DNA from: Plicaturopsis crispa FD-325 SS-3
Lineage: Eukaryota > Basidiomycota > Agaricomycetes > Amylocorticiales > Amylocorticiaceae
Assembly (NCBI GenBank): GCA_000827205.1
Contig: KN832558.1
Span: 681,020-745,019 of the forward strand
Reading direction: 5' to 3'
Length of the DNA: 64,000 bases
The notes beneath the pieces were generated by a model that was not told the origin of the DNA, ran no database searches, and saw only the letters and a program-made list of their open reading frames with translations. A program made the position numbers and the translations under genes. This document shows positions 11,896-24,109 of this stretch, piece after piece; the stretch's first letter is position 1, and the number at the start of each line of letters is the position of its first letter.

Positions 11896-12488
11896 GGTGG
11901 TTCAGGAGCAAGATGCGAAAGAGCGAAATACTCAAACCTAGGATTTGGGGACTAAACGCGTGACGTCATTACTGTATAAGTACGCGCAACAAAGTCTCAC
12001 ATAGAAAATCTTGCAACAACGCACTGTAAATTGGTTCGAGCCTAGCAAAATTATTTCGCGACGGAGATGTTTCCACAGACGTCCGAACAAGCGCTAGACA
12101 TCGGTCGAATCCGTGGATGCCGCCGTTGTTCGCCACAAGTACGACGGCGGCGACGCGTCAGATTCTGCATTTGTGTCCTCGACACAGTGAATGCGATTCT
12201 AGATAGTCGGGTAGGATGATTCTCTGAGCAAGTCAAGGCTGCGTTTGCATCGTCGAGAGCTGTCGAAGTCCAAGAAAAAGAAATAAAAAGGGACGGCTGC
12301 GGTGGCCAGCGGTGGCGCATCTTCCCGGTGGCTGTGAGCGTCAACTTCTCTTTCGAACTTCAAGCTCAAACATTCTGCTCGTCCTCGTCGTATCTCTTAT
12401 TTCTCGCTCGAAAATGCACCAAATATAAGCCTGGCATCGCTAGATATACCCCTACGGATCCAGGAATCGTACGCTGTGCCGTAACACA
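11896..12488. promoter_or_regulatory. Divergent intergenic region between carrier and J-protein genes
   Basis: About 590 bp lie between two divergent start codons and hold no plausible exon. It presumably contains both promoters. No clear TATA box or known element was recognised. Confidence 0.4.
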
Positions 12489-14172
12489 ATGCTCTCAGTA
12501 ATACTTTCTATCCTGAGCACGTCGTACATTCCTGCGCTGCTCACACCGCGCCTCCTACCATTCCTGCACTCACTTCTCCCCCTTTCCATTCCATCTTCTA
12601 AACTGCTTTCACTTCTCCCAGCTGCCGTTTCCCAGCCACCGCCGGCGCCTGGTACGCCCGCATACGCGAGCCACCATCGCATCCTCTTCGCGCTCGTCTC
12701 GTTGTGCACGGTCCTTTATTCCATCTGGCCCGAAAACACCGCGGCCTCCGATCCCAACTACTATGCGATCCTCGGTGTACCCGTCGGTGCCTCCCCTGAG
12801 GTGCTCAAGCTCGCGTTCCGGACGTTCGCGAGGACGCACCATCCGGATCGTAGCGGGGGCTACAGCGGGGAGGCCGTGTTCAGGGAGGGCCGGGTGGCGT
12901 ACGAGGTCCTTAAGGACGATGGGATGCGATTTGTTTATGAACGGTAGGCTACGTGTGCTCGAGTACCTGCATCTCCCTCTGACTTTTCAATGTAGCTTCG
13001 GCCCAGAAGCATTATCATGGTTTGCGGCCACTGATAACCCGACACCGCGCGACTATGTGCGCCGTGGCCTCCTGCACGCGTTTGCATTCTATGTATTCGC
13101 CGCGCTAGGCATTATATTTTGGGGTGTCCTTTTCGGATCTCCCTCCAAGTCCAAAAATTCTCAGACATTCGTCAGTCCAATCTCTTCAGACCTATCTTTT
13201 GTAACTGACATTGTCCCCGTACTCCAGTGGAGGTGGATACTATACCTGACAGTCTTATGCACCGAAATGCTGCTCTACGTGTCGCCCACGCCCTCCTTCG
13301 CCTCCACCTACGCCAACACGCTCCCCGCCTCCGTGCCCCATCACAACATCTTCAACACCGTCTTGGGCGAGGGCACCGTGGCGCTGCCATGGATACACAC
13401 GCTCCTCCCGCAGCGCGTCGCGTACCAGCACGTGCGCCTGCTGCACCGCGCACTGGTCGTTGGCGGGGTGTGCATCGCGCGCATCGGGCCTCTTCTGCGG
13501 ACGCTGTTTGCCCCCGACGAGGAGGCGCCCCCGGACGACGCGGAGATTGAGCAGGCGGTGGATGTGGTAACGAAGCTGGTCACCAGTGCTGAAGGCGATG
13601 GTGGGTGCTTTTTCGACTCGTTTTCTCGCATTAGCTGACAAATGCATAATTCTCTTTGCACAGTCCGCTCACTCATGGAAACCTTCCTACGCTCCGCTGA
13701 TTTTGCGGTGTCCAGGCCCAGCCACCAACTACAGTCCCCGCCCAAGAAAACACCCTTCTCCTCGCCCAGCAAGTGCCGCCTCTCCTCCCCCGCAAAGGCA
13801 CCCTCCACCCCTTCTAACGCACCCTCCACGTCACACATCCCCGCCCCTCCACTTACCTTAAATAGCAAGACAGAGGGTGACGCGGACGCGCGCATGGAGG
13901 CGGCCCTCACGCGCCTGACGCGCGAGCTTGAGAACATGGTCCTCGAGCAGCGCCTGCGCGCCGCGCCGCCCGTGCGCAGCGCGTGGGAGGCCGCCGTTGC
14001 CGGTGTCTCTGACGCGGACGACGACGACGGTGGTGGTGCTGAGGGGACGCTGCCAAGCCCTGTGAGCCCGTCGCTGCCGAGGCTCCCTTCGCCTAGGCCG
14101 TCGCCGTCGCCGCCGCCCGGGCTTGGGAGGCGGGGGAGTAGCTGGGTGAGGGCACGGAGCGTTAGCTGTTGA
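12489..14172 (+). CDS. Membrane-anchored J-domain (DnaJ/Hsp40) protein
   Basis: Three exons (12489-12943, 12996-13600, 13664-14172) give 522 residues. A hydrophobic N-terminus contains leader-like and membrane segments (residues about 1-45 and 58-75). A J-domain follows at about 85-155, with YYAILGVPVGAS, the catalytic HPD motif (THHPDRSGG) and VAYEVLKDD. More membrane helices come next (AFYVFAALGIIFWGVLFG, WILYLTVLCTEMLLY), then a Ser/Pro-rich cytosolic-type tail with a short coiled coil (RLTRELENMVLEQRL). J-proteins stimulate Hsp70 ATPase; this one probably does so at the ER membrane. A second reading removes a small intron near 13130-13229, which would keep the frame only with other borders, so I left it in. 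Confidence 0.75.
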
Positions 14173-14521
14173 TACACGATTGAGCTTCAGCTAGATTGGA
14201 TTGTGTTAAGTAGATACGGATGGGTGGTAGGGCGTGGTGTATGTATGATGCTATTGGCATATGATGCATTTATTTAACAGTATGTGGATTGCATTGAGAT
14301 CTCCGCGACACAATATTGGGCTATAGAGGGGATGTTACGAGCTGGGACTTCTGCATATCTGCTGAGTAGTTCCATACCATAGCAATCCGAGCGCAGGATG
14401 CCTCCGCTGCCACAGATAGTGGGAAGCCTTCAAACTTCAATATTTCAATACGGTCGAAATTTCAAAGAATTAATACTCTATTGTCAAGACATGTACTCCC
14501 CAGTCTATCCTAGATAAACCA
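14173..14521. other. Convergent 3' intergenic region
   Basis: About 350 bp lie between two convergent genes. Nothing is recognised apart from AT-rich stretches suited to polyadenylation. Confidence 0.4.
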
Positions 14522-16129
14522 TCAGCCTTCCCGTCCTTTTCTACGTGCTCCGCCAAAGACATAAGCTGGGTCTCCAGAGAGTGTTCTTTTTTCCCCGCGA
14601 TGAGGGGGTTTCGCATTCGTTGTAATGCGAGACGTAGATTGCGCCTCAGGTGGTCTTTCTGCTCTCACAACAACGGGCAGCACACCTGAAGTACCAATTG
14701 AGCACGCAAGGATCACCGAATAGACGACGAAGAGCGAGCGGACGCACCTCCTGTAGGCACCGCATATCTCGCTCTGCCCAACACCTCCAAGAATCCGTTA
14801 ATAATCCCACCGTGTGCGGTTATCGATATGTCTGCCAGCACGTCCATCATCAGCTACGGTACCGTCCATGCAGGCGAGCTGGGCCTGTGGCCAGAGAAAA
14901 AGGTATTGTACATACATGTTTTATCTGTCTGTTCACGGAAAATTTTGTCAAGAACGCTCCGTGCGCGACTGGCGACGTGTGCTCTGGTCTCGCGCACGTC
15001 TGGATCCCAGAACTCGTCCGCCTCGGTCATTCCCTCCTCGATTTCGAAGCGGAGGAGCTCGGAGGGGCCGAGGGATTCGAGGATCTTGGAGCGCGGGAGC
15101 CGCTGGTCGCACGTGTGGACGCCGGACTCTTCGCGTAGGTTCTGCGCAAGAGATCCACAAAAGCAAAATAAGAGGGGATGCGATAGTGCTACAGCAAGAA
15201 CACGACGCGCACCTCGAGGACGGTGATCTTTCTCTGGAGAGACGCGCCCTCGAACGATATCTTGGCGGTTCTCAGCGCGCGGGTGAGTGGACTGGCGTAT
15301 AGCCTCTCTGGCGGCGTCATGCCACTGCTGATCTCTGAGGACCATAGGGATGCAGCGGCTTCGGCTTGCGAGATCCCGAGGGGGGTTAGCTGTGGATCGG
15401 CTGAAATGGGCGGATCTTAGCAGGGGTATGTGCGGTCTAAGAATTGAGGTACTCACGGCCCCACGTTATTTCTCCGTCGCCGTTGAGTTTCGACCAGTGG
15501 CTGCAGCATTCACGAAATCAAGGCGAGTTTATGACCGGAATTTGTGTAAGATAATTACTCATCCCAGGCCTACGAGGAAAGCTGTCAGGATCAAACTAGC
15601 CTTACTCATGATACGCACTGAAAACTTACTTGTGTGCCGTACTTCTTCTCGCCAACATTATCTTCCGTGCACATATGTGTTCGCTCGTGACAATCAGACG
15701 AGGAAGTATGAGATGCTTACGGTAGCCTTCACCGTGCCTCCCGAAGAAAAACACCTTGTACCAGACTCCGTCCGGCGCTGTAGCGTTACGTTGCTCGATC
15801 ACCTCGTGGAACGTCTGCCAGCGAGTTGGTGACGAATCTATCAGACCGAATCCGACGGATGGTTCCTGCTTTCCAGCTTGGTCAGTCCTTTGCATAGGCC
15901 GGAATAGCGACCACCTACTGGGTTATCACCGGCTGGGGAATCCTGTACAAAAAACCCGGAGCAAACCTGCATGCATTATTTTGTTTAGTTCTTTGTTAAA
16001 GGTAGACGAACAATAACTTGACCATGAGAAAGCTCTGCGAGATCGACTCACCTCGTATGTCAACGCATAAGGGTCTGGTTCTCCTTTGGCGGCTTCCGCG
16101 AACAACCAATCGGTGAAGCTGCGATCGTA
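14522..16129 (-). CDS. PMU1-like histidine phosphatase (phosphoglycerate mutase superfamily)
   Basis: Exons read in order include 16129-16052 (ends ALTYE), 15966-15919 (VCSGFFVQDSPAGDNP), one starting at 15865 (FGLIDSSPTRWQTF ... RHGEGY), HNVGEKKYGTQ, an 11-nt microexon at 15569-15559 (AWD), then DHWSKLNGDGEITWGPDPQLTPLG, LYASPLTRALRTAKISFEG, NLREESGVHTCDQRLPRS, ISITAHGGIINGFLEVLG and AVPTGGVLPVVVRAE, with stop at 14522-14524. The RHGEG motif carries the phosphorylated His, and TAHGG the second catalytic His. This layout fits the fungal PMU1-type branch, whose substrates are poorly known. The 5' end is unresolved: no in-frame ATG precedes the first exon listed, so at least one more exon should lie upstream of 16129. 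Confidence 0.8.
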
Positions 16130-17669
16130 CTGAGGTATTACTTTGCAATACCGTCAATGTACGCAGATATCTTGTAGAGCCAGGGCTTACTCTCTTCCAG
16201 TTCACCCGTGATGTGTTCTTCGAGGAGGTATTAGTGGCATTCGAACCTAGACCACGATTCCCACGCACGCGCAGTCTGGTCGAGTATGAGCATCGCCGTG
16301 ATGTACTCTGCCGTGATAGGAACTACACCAAAAGGGCTGTCAAATTGGACGATTGCTGGGACAAATCAGTGGCGCACACTTGCCCACATCCGTCGTGTAC
16401 CCGCGCCTGACGAGCTCATCGTGAACTGATTTCTAGAGAGCCCCGACGTCAGGGCAGTATTTCTGCACGCAAACGGAACGCACCTGTAATAACGCGGTGC
16501 GTTCCGTTGAGAATGCCAGTCCAAAGGCCATCACGGCAGATTCCTCTGCAAAGTGGCGCGATCAGCAGATCTACAGGTAGAAACGGATAGCAGAGGTATC
16601 ACAATGGTTATAAGAACGCGATTACTATACACTGAGACGCGGCCGGTCGGTTGACAGTACTATGCGATGGTAGGATGATGGATCCGTCAACTTCTTTTCA
16701 AGTACGAAATGATTGAAATGCAGTTGGAACGTGGATGGACGCCACATATCTCAGTAGATCTGAGTCTTTATCAGTTTCGCCGGCATTTTGCCGTGCCATC
16801 CTCGGCTTCAAGCTGATAGAATCAAAGTAGAACGCGGAAAACATTCCACCACGATGGTTGCGAGAGCGCGCATAAGAGCACTCCACAAGCACGCCAGACA
16901 TACGCGAGAATGGACGTCCGCGTCACGACTTACACCTGGTACGTATGTCTGAAAGGAGGAGGATCTACAATGCCTCGGAATTTAAAGGTCGGCGGTACAA
17001 GGGAATGCACATACATGGGACTCACAACCTCAAAAAGACCCTCCGACCCTGAACTTCCCATTCGTCAGTATACAATGTATGGCAGTGCAAGCCTCCTCGT
17101 ATCATTCATCCGTGGAGAGCACACGCATGTGCGAGATGTCGGGTCAAGCATGTGTCCCGGCATTCCCGTTTGTATGACGCTGCGCGAGGTACCGGCGCAG
17201 CAACGTCTAATTTTGCCGCTACCCATGGACATGAATGGTGGGCGCTATTTTTGTTTATGCCTTGGAAATAAGTACCTCCAGATACCCACCAGTCAGTTGA
17301 AAGTCAAGCATTACAGTCATGTTAAGAGCTCAAGAAACCAGACTCGGTGGTAGCAATGATAGCCAGGACGCCATGGAATGAGTGCAGGGTGATGCAAGTG
17401 AAAGAAAGGAAAGCTTTAAGGACCCGGCACCTATATATGTTGTGAAATCAAGCGAAATTGAACTCAGCGACGTAGTTGGTAGAAAAAGGGCAGCTTCTCT
17501 CAGCGCGAACGTCCGCCGTAATCGTTCCGTGAGCGAAACGATTGGAAACGGTAGGTACATAATGAAATTTTGTGAAATGTAACTCGGTCGCCGTCGCTCG
17601 CCTTCTGTCTCTTCTCCTCACTCTTTACCTTCATCGCAAATTCTGTAATATCTGCGTAGACAATTCGAA
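16130..17669. other. Unresolved region with exon-like pieces on the minus strand
   Basis: The first exon(s) of the PMU1-like gene must lie in the lower part of this stretch. Further up, several minus-strand pieces have protein-like composition and good intron borders: around 16545 (ICRDGLWTGILNGTHRVI or MAFGLAFSTERTALLQ, in two overlapping frames), around 16440 (VHDELVRRGYTTDVGK) and around 16330-16240 (PITAEYITAMLILDQTARAW). I could not join them into one open product or recognise a family. A perfect 12-bp inverted repeat lies at 16472-16508. The 17400-17669 part is the promoter side of the KRE6-like gene. Confidence 0.35.
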
Positions 17670-20197
17670 ATGGCTTCAGCAGGTCCTCCTAGCCAAATAC
17701 ATCGGCGCTCATACTCCCAGAATATAAATTCTCCGTCCCAAACCAGTCTTCTGCCGCCGTCTGCGACGAGAGGCCAACCCAATGTCGCGTCACCGGTGTA
17801 CGCTCAGCCACCCACACCGCAAATGTGGTCGAGTAGTAGCTCCTTGGTACGTCTCGTGAAGACAATGAAGCGCCGTGGGCGTCCCTAACTTGCCACAGAG
17901 CACGTCGACACTGCGTAATAGCCTTCTTCCGGCCGCTGGTCGGACTGCAGGGATCTCAGAAAAAGTGCGTACACGAACGTTGACAAGGGTTTCAAGGCTC
18001 GTTTACGACGTGTCGACCGATAGTTCTCGCTCTCGCCTGATCCTCGCACGTGGGGCTCCGACCTCTCACCGGATCACCCAGAGCCAGACGACTTTTTGCA
18101 CAATCCTGACCCGCGTCGCGACCGCAAGAACGACGCGGGTGGGAACGTCTTCACGTATCGAGGCCTCACCAACCTCGGATGCTTGCTCGTCCTTGGTGCT
18201 GGCCTCCTCACTCTTTTGTACGCGTCTATTTCCTTTATGTCGCGTGTATATGTCTGAAAAGGACACCACGCAGTGCTGGCTATCCCATGATCACGTATTT
18301 CTCGAAGCACAAACTGTCCACGCTCGGCGGTTTCAATTTAGGTGGTATCAACGGTTCCGGACAGGTTTGTCCTCCTGCGCGTTCACTGCGCGTTTTACTA
18401 TGGCTCATGGAGTTGTCATAGGTTCCTAGCATGCCAGGAAATTGGGGCCTTATCGACACAGACACCCCGGACGATGCGAAGACCATCACGTCACCTACTG
18501 AGGGCACGGAGCTGCAGCTAGTCTTCAGCGACGAGTTCAATGTCGACGGGCGCACGTTTTATCCTGGTGACGACCCTTACTGGGAGGCCGCAGACATGCA
18601 CTACTGGTCGGTCAGTGGCTATCATTCCTCTTCAAAGACGCGTCCGTTGTCCTTATCTGCCTTCCCAGACCAACAACATGGAATGGTACGACCCTGCGGC
18701 GATCACTACCCAGGGTGGTGCCCTAAAGATCACGCTGGAGAGGAAGGAGACGCACGGCCTGCACTACCAGGGCGGTATGATGAGCACCTGGAATAAGTTT
18801 TGCATGACCGGTGGCTACGTGCAGGCGTCTGTCACTCTCCCTGGCGTGAACAACATCGTCGGACTGTGGCCGGCTGTGTGGGCTATGGGCAACCTCGGTC
18901 GCGCAGGCTATGGTGCGACCCTCGAAGGCACGGTCAGTGCACTTATTCTTTTCTGTTCGCACTCACAGCTAACTTGCTTGACCAGTGGCCATACACGTAT
19001 GACAGCTGCGATGTCGGCACTGCCCCGAATCAAACGATGAACGGTTTGCCCATCGCCGCTACCGTGAATGGCGACAAAGGTAACGGCGGCGTCTTGTCTT
19101 ACCTTCCCGGTCAGCGTCTGTCGCGCTGCACATGCCCAGGCGAATCCCACCCTGGGCCTATGCACTCCGACGGCACGTACGTGGGCCGCGCAGCACCCGA
19201 GATCGACATGTTCGAAGCCCAGGTATGCCACAGCCCGTACCCCTTGGCTTAGGGAACACCATGCTAACTAAGTGTAGATCACTGGTACGCCACTGACGGG
19301 CCAGGTGTCGCAGTCAGCGCAGTGGGCGCCGTTCAATGCCGAGTACCAATGGTTCAATACTTCAGACAACGAGATCATACCGAACCCGTCTGGCTCGGTA
19401 CAAAACACCTATGCGGGCGGTGTGTACCAGCAGGCCACCTCCGTTGTCTCTGTTACCAGTACGCACATTCCTCGCTCTCTCCACACCGCCACTGACAGCC
19501 AAGCGCGCGATGTCCTCTAGACCAAGCGTGTTACGAGGGGGATGGGGGATGCTTCTCCATCTACGGCTTTGAGTACAAACCTGGATTCGATAACACGGTG
19601 CGTGGGCTGCTGCCTTCAACGTTCCTGGTAGCTCACGGGCATCCCTTGTCGATCTAGTATATCAGCTGGGTGGCGGACAACAAGCTTACCTGGACTATAA
19701 AATCTGGTGGTGTGGCTGCAGACACCCGCGTCGAAATTGGACCCAGGCCTGTGCCGCAGGAGCCTATGGTGCGTTGCTTCTGCCGCCCCTCACGCACATA
19801 CATAAACTCACGTTCTGGAAAGTATCTCATCGCTAATCTAGGTATGTCTGAGAATTTCGGAACAGTTGACGTCGAGCATCTGCCCTTCCCCGTGCGTGCC
19901 ATCATCTCGCGTGCCTCATTCGGTTATTCTGACCTCGACAAATATATAGGTCACGATGTCGATAGACTACATCAGAGTCTATCAGCCCAAGGATGCTATC
20001 AACATAGGCTGCGATCCCGAGGACTTCCCGACCGCGGCGTACATCAATGAGTGCGGCTCATCCTCCTCTTATCCGTCCGGTCATAGTGCTGATTTCCATG
20101 CAGGTACATCGAGGCGTACACCAACCCCAATCTGACGACCTGGAAGGACGACTTTAAGCAGCCGGTGCCGAAGAACAAATTCCTCGGCCAGTGCTAA
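17670..20197 (+). CDS. KRE6/SKN1-type glucan synthesis-associated protein (GH16 family)
   Basis: Thirteen exons join without phase conflict: 17670-17846, 17899-17964, 18024-18217, 18274-18364, 18422-18610, 18669-18932, 18986-19222, 19278-19458, 19521-19597, 19658-19768, 19823-19891, one starting at 19951, and the last ending at 20197. The Ser/Pro-rich cytosolic N-terminus is followed by [21 protein letters not shown] and one membrane helix ([15 protein letters not shown]), as in type II membrane Kre6/Skn1. The luminal GH16-like domain shows [51 protein letters not shown] and [19 protein letters not shown] corresponds to the catalytic E-x-D-x2-E region. The protein is known to be needed for beta-1,6-glucan assembly in the secretory pathway and cell wall. 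Confidence 0.92.
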
Positions 20198-20890
20198 GCG
20201 CGTCAAGTACCTTCTTCTTGGACGGACATATCACCCTTCTTGCCATATCGCATGCGCGAACCAGAGCCTCGCTTGCTCGTCGCCCATATAGACATCATCA
20301 CGGACTCATATGGACCTTTCTTGCCTCCCTAGATACACATGTCGCACATTTCTTGTACCATCGCACCCCGTTCATTTCTTGTATTGCTTTCGGACTCGTA
20401 TACGTACCTTATACCTCGTAACGCTGTCGATATTAGACTCGTCGCTGCAATTGACATACCTTGGTTCTCCGGCTGCTGATTGCACGGACCCAATTTTCCC
20501 ACTCATATGCCGTGGACGAGGTTTGAATGAATAAACGTATAGTTGTTGTATAGTTGGGCACATGTACGTAGTATGCCGTTGGATAATACCCGAATAACAA
20601 TATGGTCCCAGGTGGTGGTTGTGATTATACTAGTGGAGGATATATATAAGGGATGTTCGAGAGATAGACGCGTTTTTCGCGTCGACAAGTCCGAGACACG
20701 GTCGAACGGTCAAAGGCCAGCGATGTGTATGATGCAAATCAGAGAAGAGAGACCCAAATTACGACGCCAAGAACCCCGTGTATAATAAAGCCCAAAGAAA
20801 AAGGAGATAGACAGAAAAGATCGTACAACATTGGTTGGTTTCAACTTACATATCATGGTACATGCGTTATCGCTCCGGTATTGTGTGGTA
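20198..20890. other. Convergent 3' region, no gene seen
   Basis: This stretch follows the KRE6-like stop and precedes the stop of the minus-strand zinc-cluster gene. The open frames are short and without content. Confidence 0.45.
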
Positions 20891-23045
20891 TCACGGCCCT
20901 CCACTCGCGCCTCCACTAGGGCCAGCCTCCGGGTGTCCCCCGAAGCTAGGATACATGTAGGAGGTATCCTCGGCAGCATCCGCGCCCATGGCATGCTCAC
21001 CGACACCACCATCACTGTGGTATTCGTGCCCGGAGCTGTGGTCCGCCATGGCTTCTGCTTGGGCGAGGAAGGCGAGGTACTCTGGGCTCTGCATGAACGA
21101 GAAATCTGCATCGTGCATGTCCGGCGGTAGCGGTAGCGCGGAAGGCTCGATGAGGCCCAGGTTCTCTGCGAACTGGCGGCTGCTCTCGCTGGGTGCCATC
21201 ATGCTGATATTCATGGCGAGCTGGCTGTAGCTCGATGGGGACGCCGCAACGGAGGAATTCCCCGAGTGCGTAGACGCAGTATGGTAAGAGGATGTTGGGG
21301 AGGTCGACGAGGACGCGGTGCGTTGGCGGGGGACGTCGACTTCGAGGGAGTGGTAGGAGCTCGAGCGCGAGTGTAAGCTTGCAGAGCGTGAATGGGGTTG
21401 TGGGATGTCTAGAGAAATTGCACTTCGTGGCTCCGATCTAGACGCATCGACGTGTGAGTTCAGCGTTGTCCGGGCATGCAGGAGAAGGTAAGACATACCC
21501 AGACTCGCTTCCCACACTGGGGCTTCGCTGCTCTTGCATCCCATACATATATGCGGAATCAGCGGACATGCCCAGATAGTCTGGCCTGCAAAGAGATTTT
21601 TCCCAGGTCAGCAACATCGTTCATGGAAGAGCGACAAAGAACGCACCCTTGCTCAGAATGGTGGCCCTCCCTGTCTGCAAAGCCCCATTCGTCGGTCGGT
21701 CCATCGACGGCAAAGTTAGGCGAGTTGATGTACTGGTCGAACATGCTGGACATCGGGCTACGCTGCTCCGTTGTGGGTGCACCACGCGGAGTGAGCTCGT
21801 GGTCGTGTCCCAGGTCATGCGAAGCGAGTCGACGAAGCGGACTGAACGAGCCGAGGTTCAGGTCCGCAGCGGTAACTCTCCTGCTGACATCGCTGGTGCC
21901 CTCGCCTTGTCCCTGCTCTGTCTCTTGCTCCTGTAGCGATTGACTCATGAAGCGCGCATCTAGCGAGGCCATACTAGACGAGTGTTGCGGATGAGGAGGG
22001 CGCGGAAGTAGAGATTGCTGCTCGGCGGTTGTCTGGGAGTGGAATCGCGCAACGGGTGTGCTGGAGAACCCAGTAGAGTGCCTGTTCAAGCCTGAATCCG
22101 AATGCGAGCGCTCCGCTGCACTAGATTCAGGCTGTCCGCCTGAGCCTGAACTAAGAGATCTACCAAGTCCATGTCCAGAATTCCCACTTGAGCTCGCCGC
22201 GGAGTGGCCGCTTCCACCAGTGTGCGTACGGAACAGCCTGGGCCGCGTGCTGTTTGGAGGTGGTTGTTCGCGATATTCGCATGTAAGCCCGCGCGCGGAG
22301 CAGCGGTCGCACTTGGGGCGAGTGCCAGAGCACTGTATAAGAATCAATCAATGAGCATGCAGAAAAGATACAGGACACCGGAGAAGGAGACCGGATGGGA
22401 TGTGTAATGGTGGCGGGGAATACAACAGTTGCGAGGGCAGACATACGGATTACATTTTGGGACATCGATTACATCTGGGCGCGATAGAATTAGGACCGTC
22501 GTGGGGATACACGGATAATTGACCACATAAAAGCGAAGGATATGATGGGTGGGTGGGTTGATGGAGCTGGATAGCTAACCGGTAACACAAAAAGGGATAC
22601 ACACCTTCGTTTTTCTGACTCTGCACTTTTCGCAAGCTTGTGCGGTGCGCGCACGTGCCGGTGCAATATGAAACGCGTACATGTCATCCTCATCTTCTGC
22701 GGATGCATCTTGCAGGGCGATAGACGGGGGTGCGACGTATGTGCGCTGTGGTGGAGGAGGGGGTGGTGGAAAGAATGAATGAGGTGTCGGTACGAACGGA
22801 GCCGACTGATGTTGGAAAGAAGGGGAGGTAGCAACACTCGGATCGTGCCATCCTTGCAGCTGGACCATCTGAGTTGGAGGCTGGTAGAACGTTGGTCGGA
22901 TATTAGCCGATTGAGATCCACTGCTTGTCTGTCCTTGGCTCTGTGAAGAACTAGCCGAAGGTTGAACGGCGTCGACGTCGAGCGGGATGATCGGCTTGGA
23001 TGTAACGGTGAACTTCCGAGGCTGCTTGTCCTGGTCCCGGTCCAT
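20891..23045 (-). CDS. Zn2Cys6 transcription factor, single zinc cluster
   Basis: Four exons (23045-22605, 22332-21647, 21585-21499, 21437-20891) give 586 residues with consistent phases. It starts MDRDQDKQPRKFTV. Residues 60-125 are Pro/Gln/Ser-rich. The zinc cluster is at about 138-165: CEKCRVRKTK, then CSGTRPKCDRC and GLTCEY, i.e. C-x2-C-x6-C-x6-C-x2-C-x6-C. The first intron is long for this genome (272 nt) and falls in phase 0 exactly before the third Cys. The rest is Ser-rich with no fungal_trans domain that I can see, and the C-terminus is acidic and Gly-rich. It is probably a sequence-specific nuclear regulator; targets are unknown. The cluster's intron position differs from that in the 41-47 kb genes, so it is not a close relative of them. 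Confidence 0.85.
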
Positions 23046-24109
23046 CAGGTCAGGGCCGACAGTCGATCGTCTTAAAAGTGGGGCTGACGACGGGGCTGAC
23101 TTCCGGTCCTGAATGAAATGAGGGTGGTAACAGTTAATAACGCACATACCTCAGCGAATTTAAATCGCGCCCGACCCTCCGTCGACCGCGCGATGGGCCA
23201 ATGCGTCTACTAAGACAGGAACATACCCGGACCTAGACAGTTACTGCATTATTGACCGGGTAAAGACAGCCTTAGCCGATGCGATTGGCCAGTAGGAGTG
23301 GTAGGACTGAAAATCGAGGATGAAGGCAGTGCGCAAAAGTCATCTTGTCAAGCGTTGTGTATCGTCCTCGGGTAATCCGTGGCCTAGACTTGCCAACTAT
23401 GGCTGTGCGGGGAAAGGCACACTCAGGAACCTGTCAGGAACTGTCCTCGCATTGGCTCGGATGATTCGGTGACCGACGCGGGGTAACTATTGGCCAGTGC
23501 TAACGGCCCCCGCGGTGCGCAGTATAAAAAATCTAATATCGTCGAGACAACGTCGAGGGTGCAGTAGTCCAGAGTAGTCCGCGCTCTAGACGACTTTCCT
23601 CTGTAAGCCGACTCGGCGTGTACGCGTGTCCTGTGTGGACCTGTAATCAACCTACTGTTTTCCTACCATCGAAATCGCTCCAGGTATAAGTATGGACTGC
23701 GAGGACTCACCCAGGATCCATTCTGGTGACCGCATTGCCAATCGACATTCAGACTTCATCGATTTCGATAGACGATGCTATGCTGCATGTTAACGCAGTC
23801 AACGTTAAATAAACGTATCCCTATACGGCGGCGCTGAAAGCTATCCTTGGACGTTGATAATGACGGGAGCTTGGAGGATAAATCGATACTGAGTATACGT
23901 ACGCGCGGAGGACATTCGTTCAGAATCGACGTCGTTGAATCGAACACTTTGCTTGAATTTGCTTTTTCCGTGTCGGCACTGCTCCTTGAAGTCGTAGACT
24001 TGCACTTCCTCTCACCGTCAGGCTTTCTCTACGTATTTCAAATCGCCTACCCTCTGGACAGGATCAGTTCGAAAAAGACATGGAGAGAGACAGAACCTTC
24101 TGGCTCTGA
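23046..24109. other. Intergenic, no supported gene
   Basis: Upstream region of the zinc-cluster gene. A 126-codon plus-strand open frame at 23847-24227 has no domain or splice context and is not called. Confidence 0.4.

Noticed and set aside
16910-17353. A 147-codon plus-strand open frame
   Set aside because: No recognisable motif, no intron context, and it lies between two genes with better evidence.
22333-22604. A peptide with a zinc-cluster-like look (IAPRCNRCPK) encoded inside the long first intron of the Zn2Cys6 gene
   Set aside because: No usable acceptor places it in frame, and skipping it gives a perfect C-x2-C-x6-C-x6-C-x2-C-x6-C cluster. It is most likely chance.
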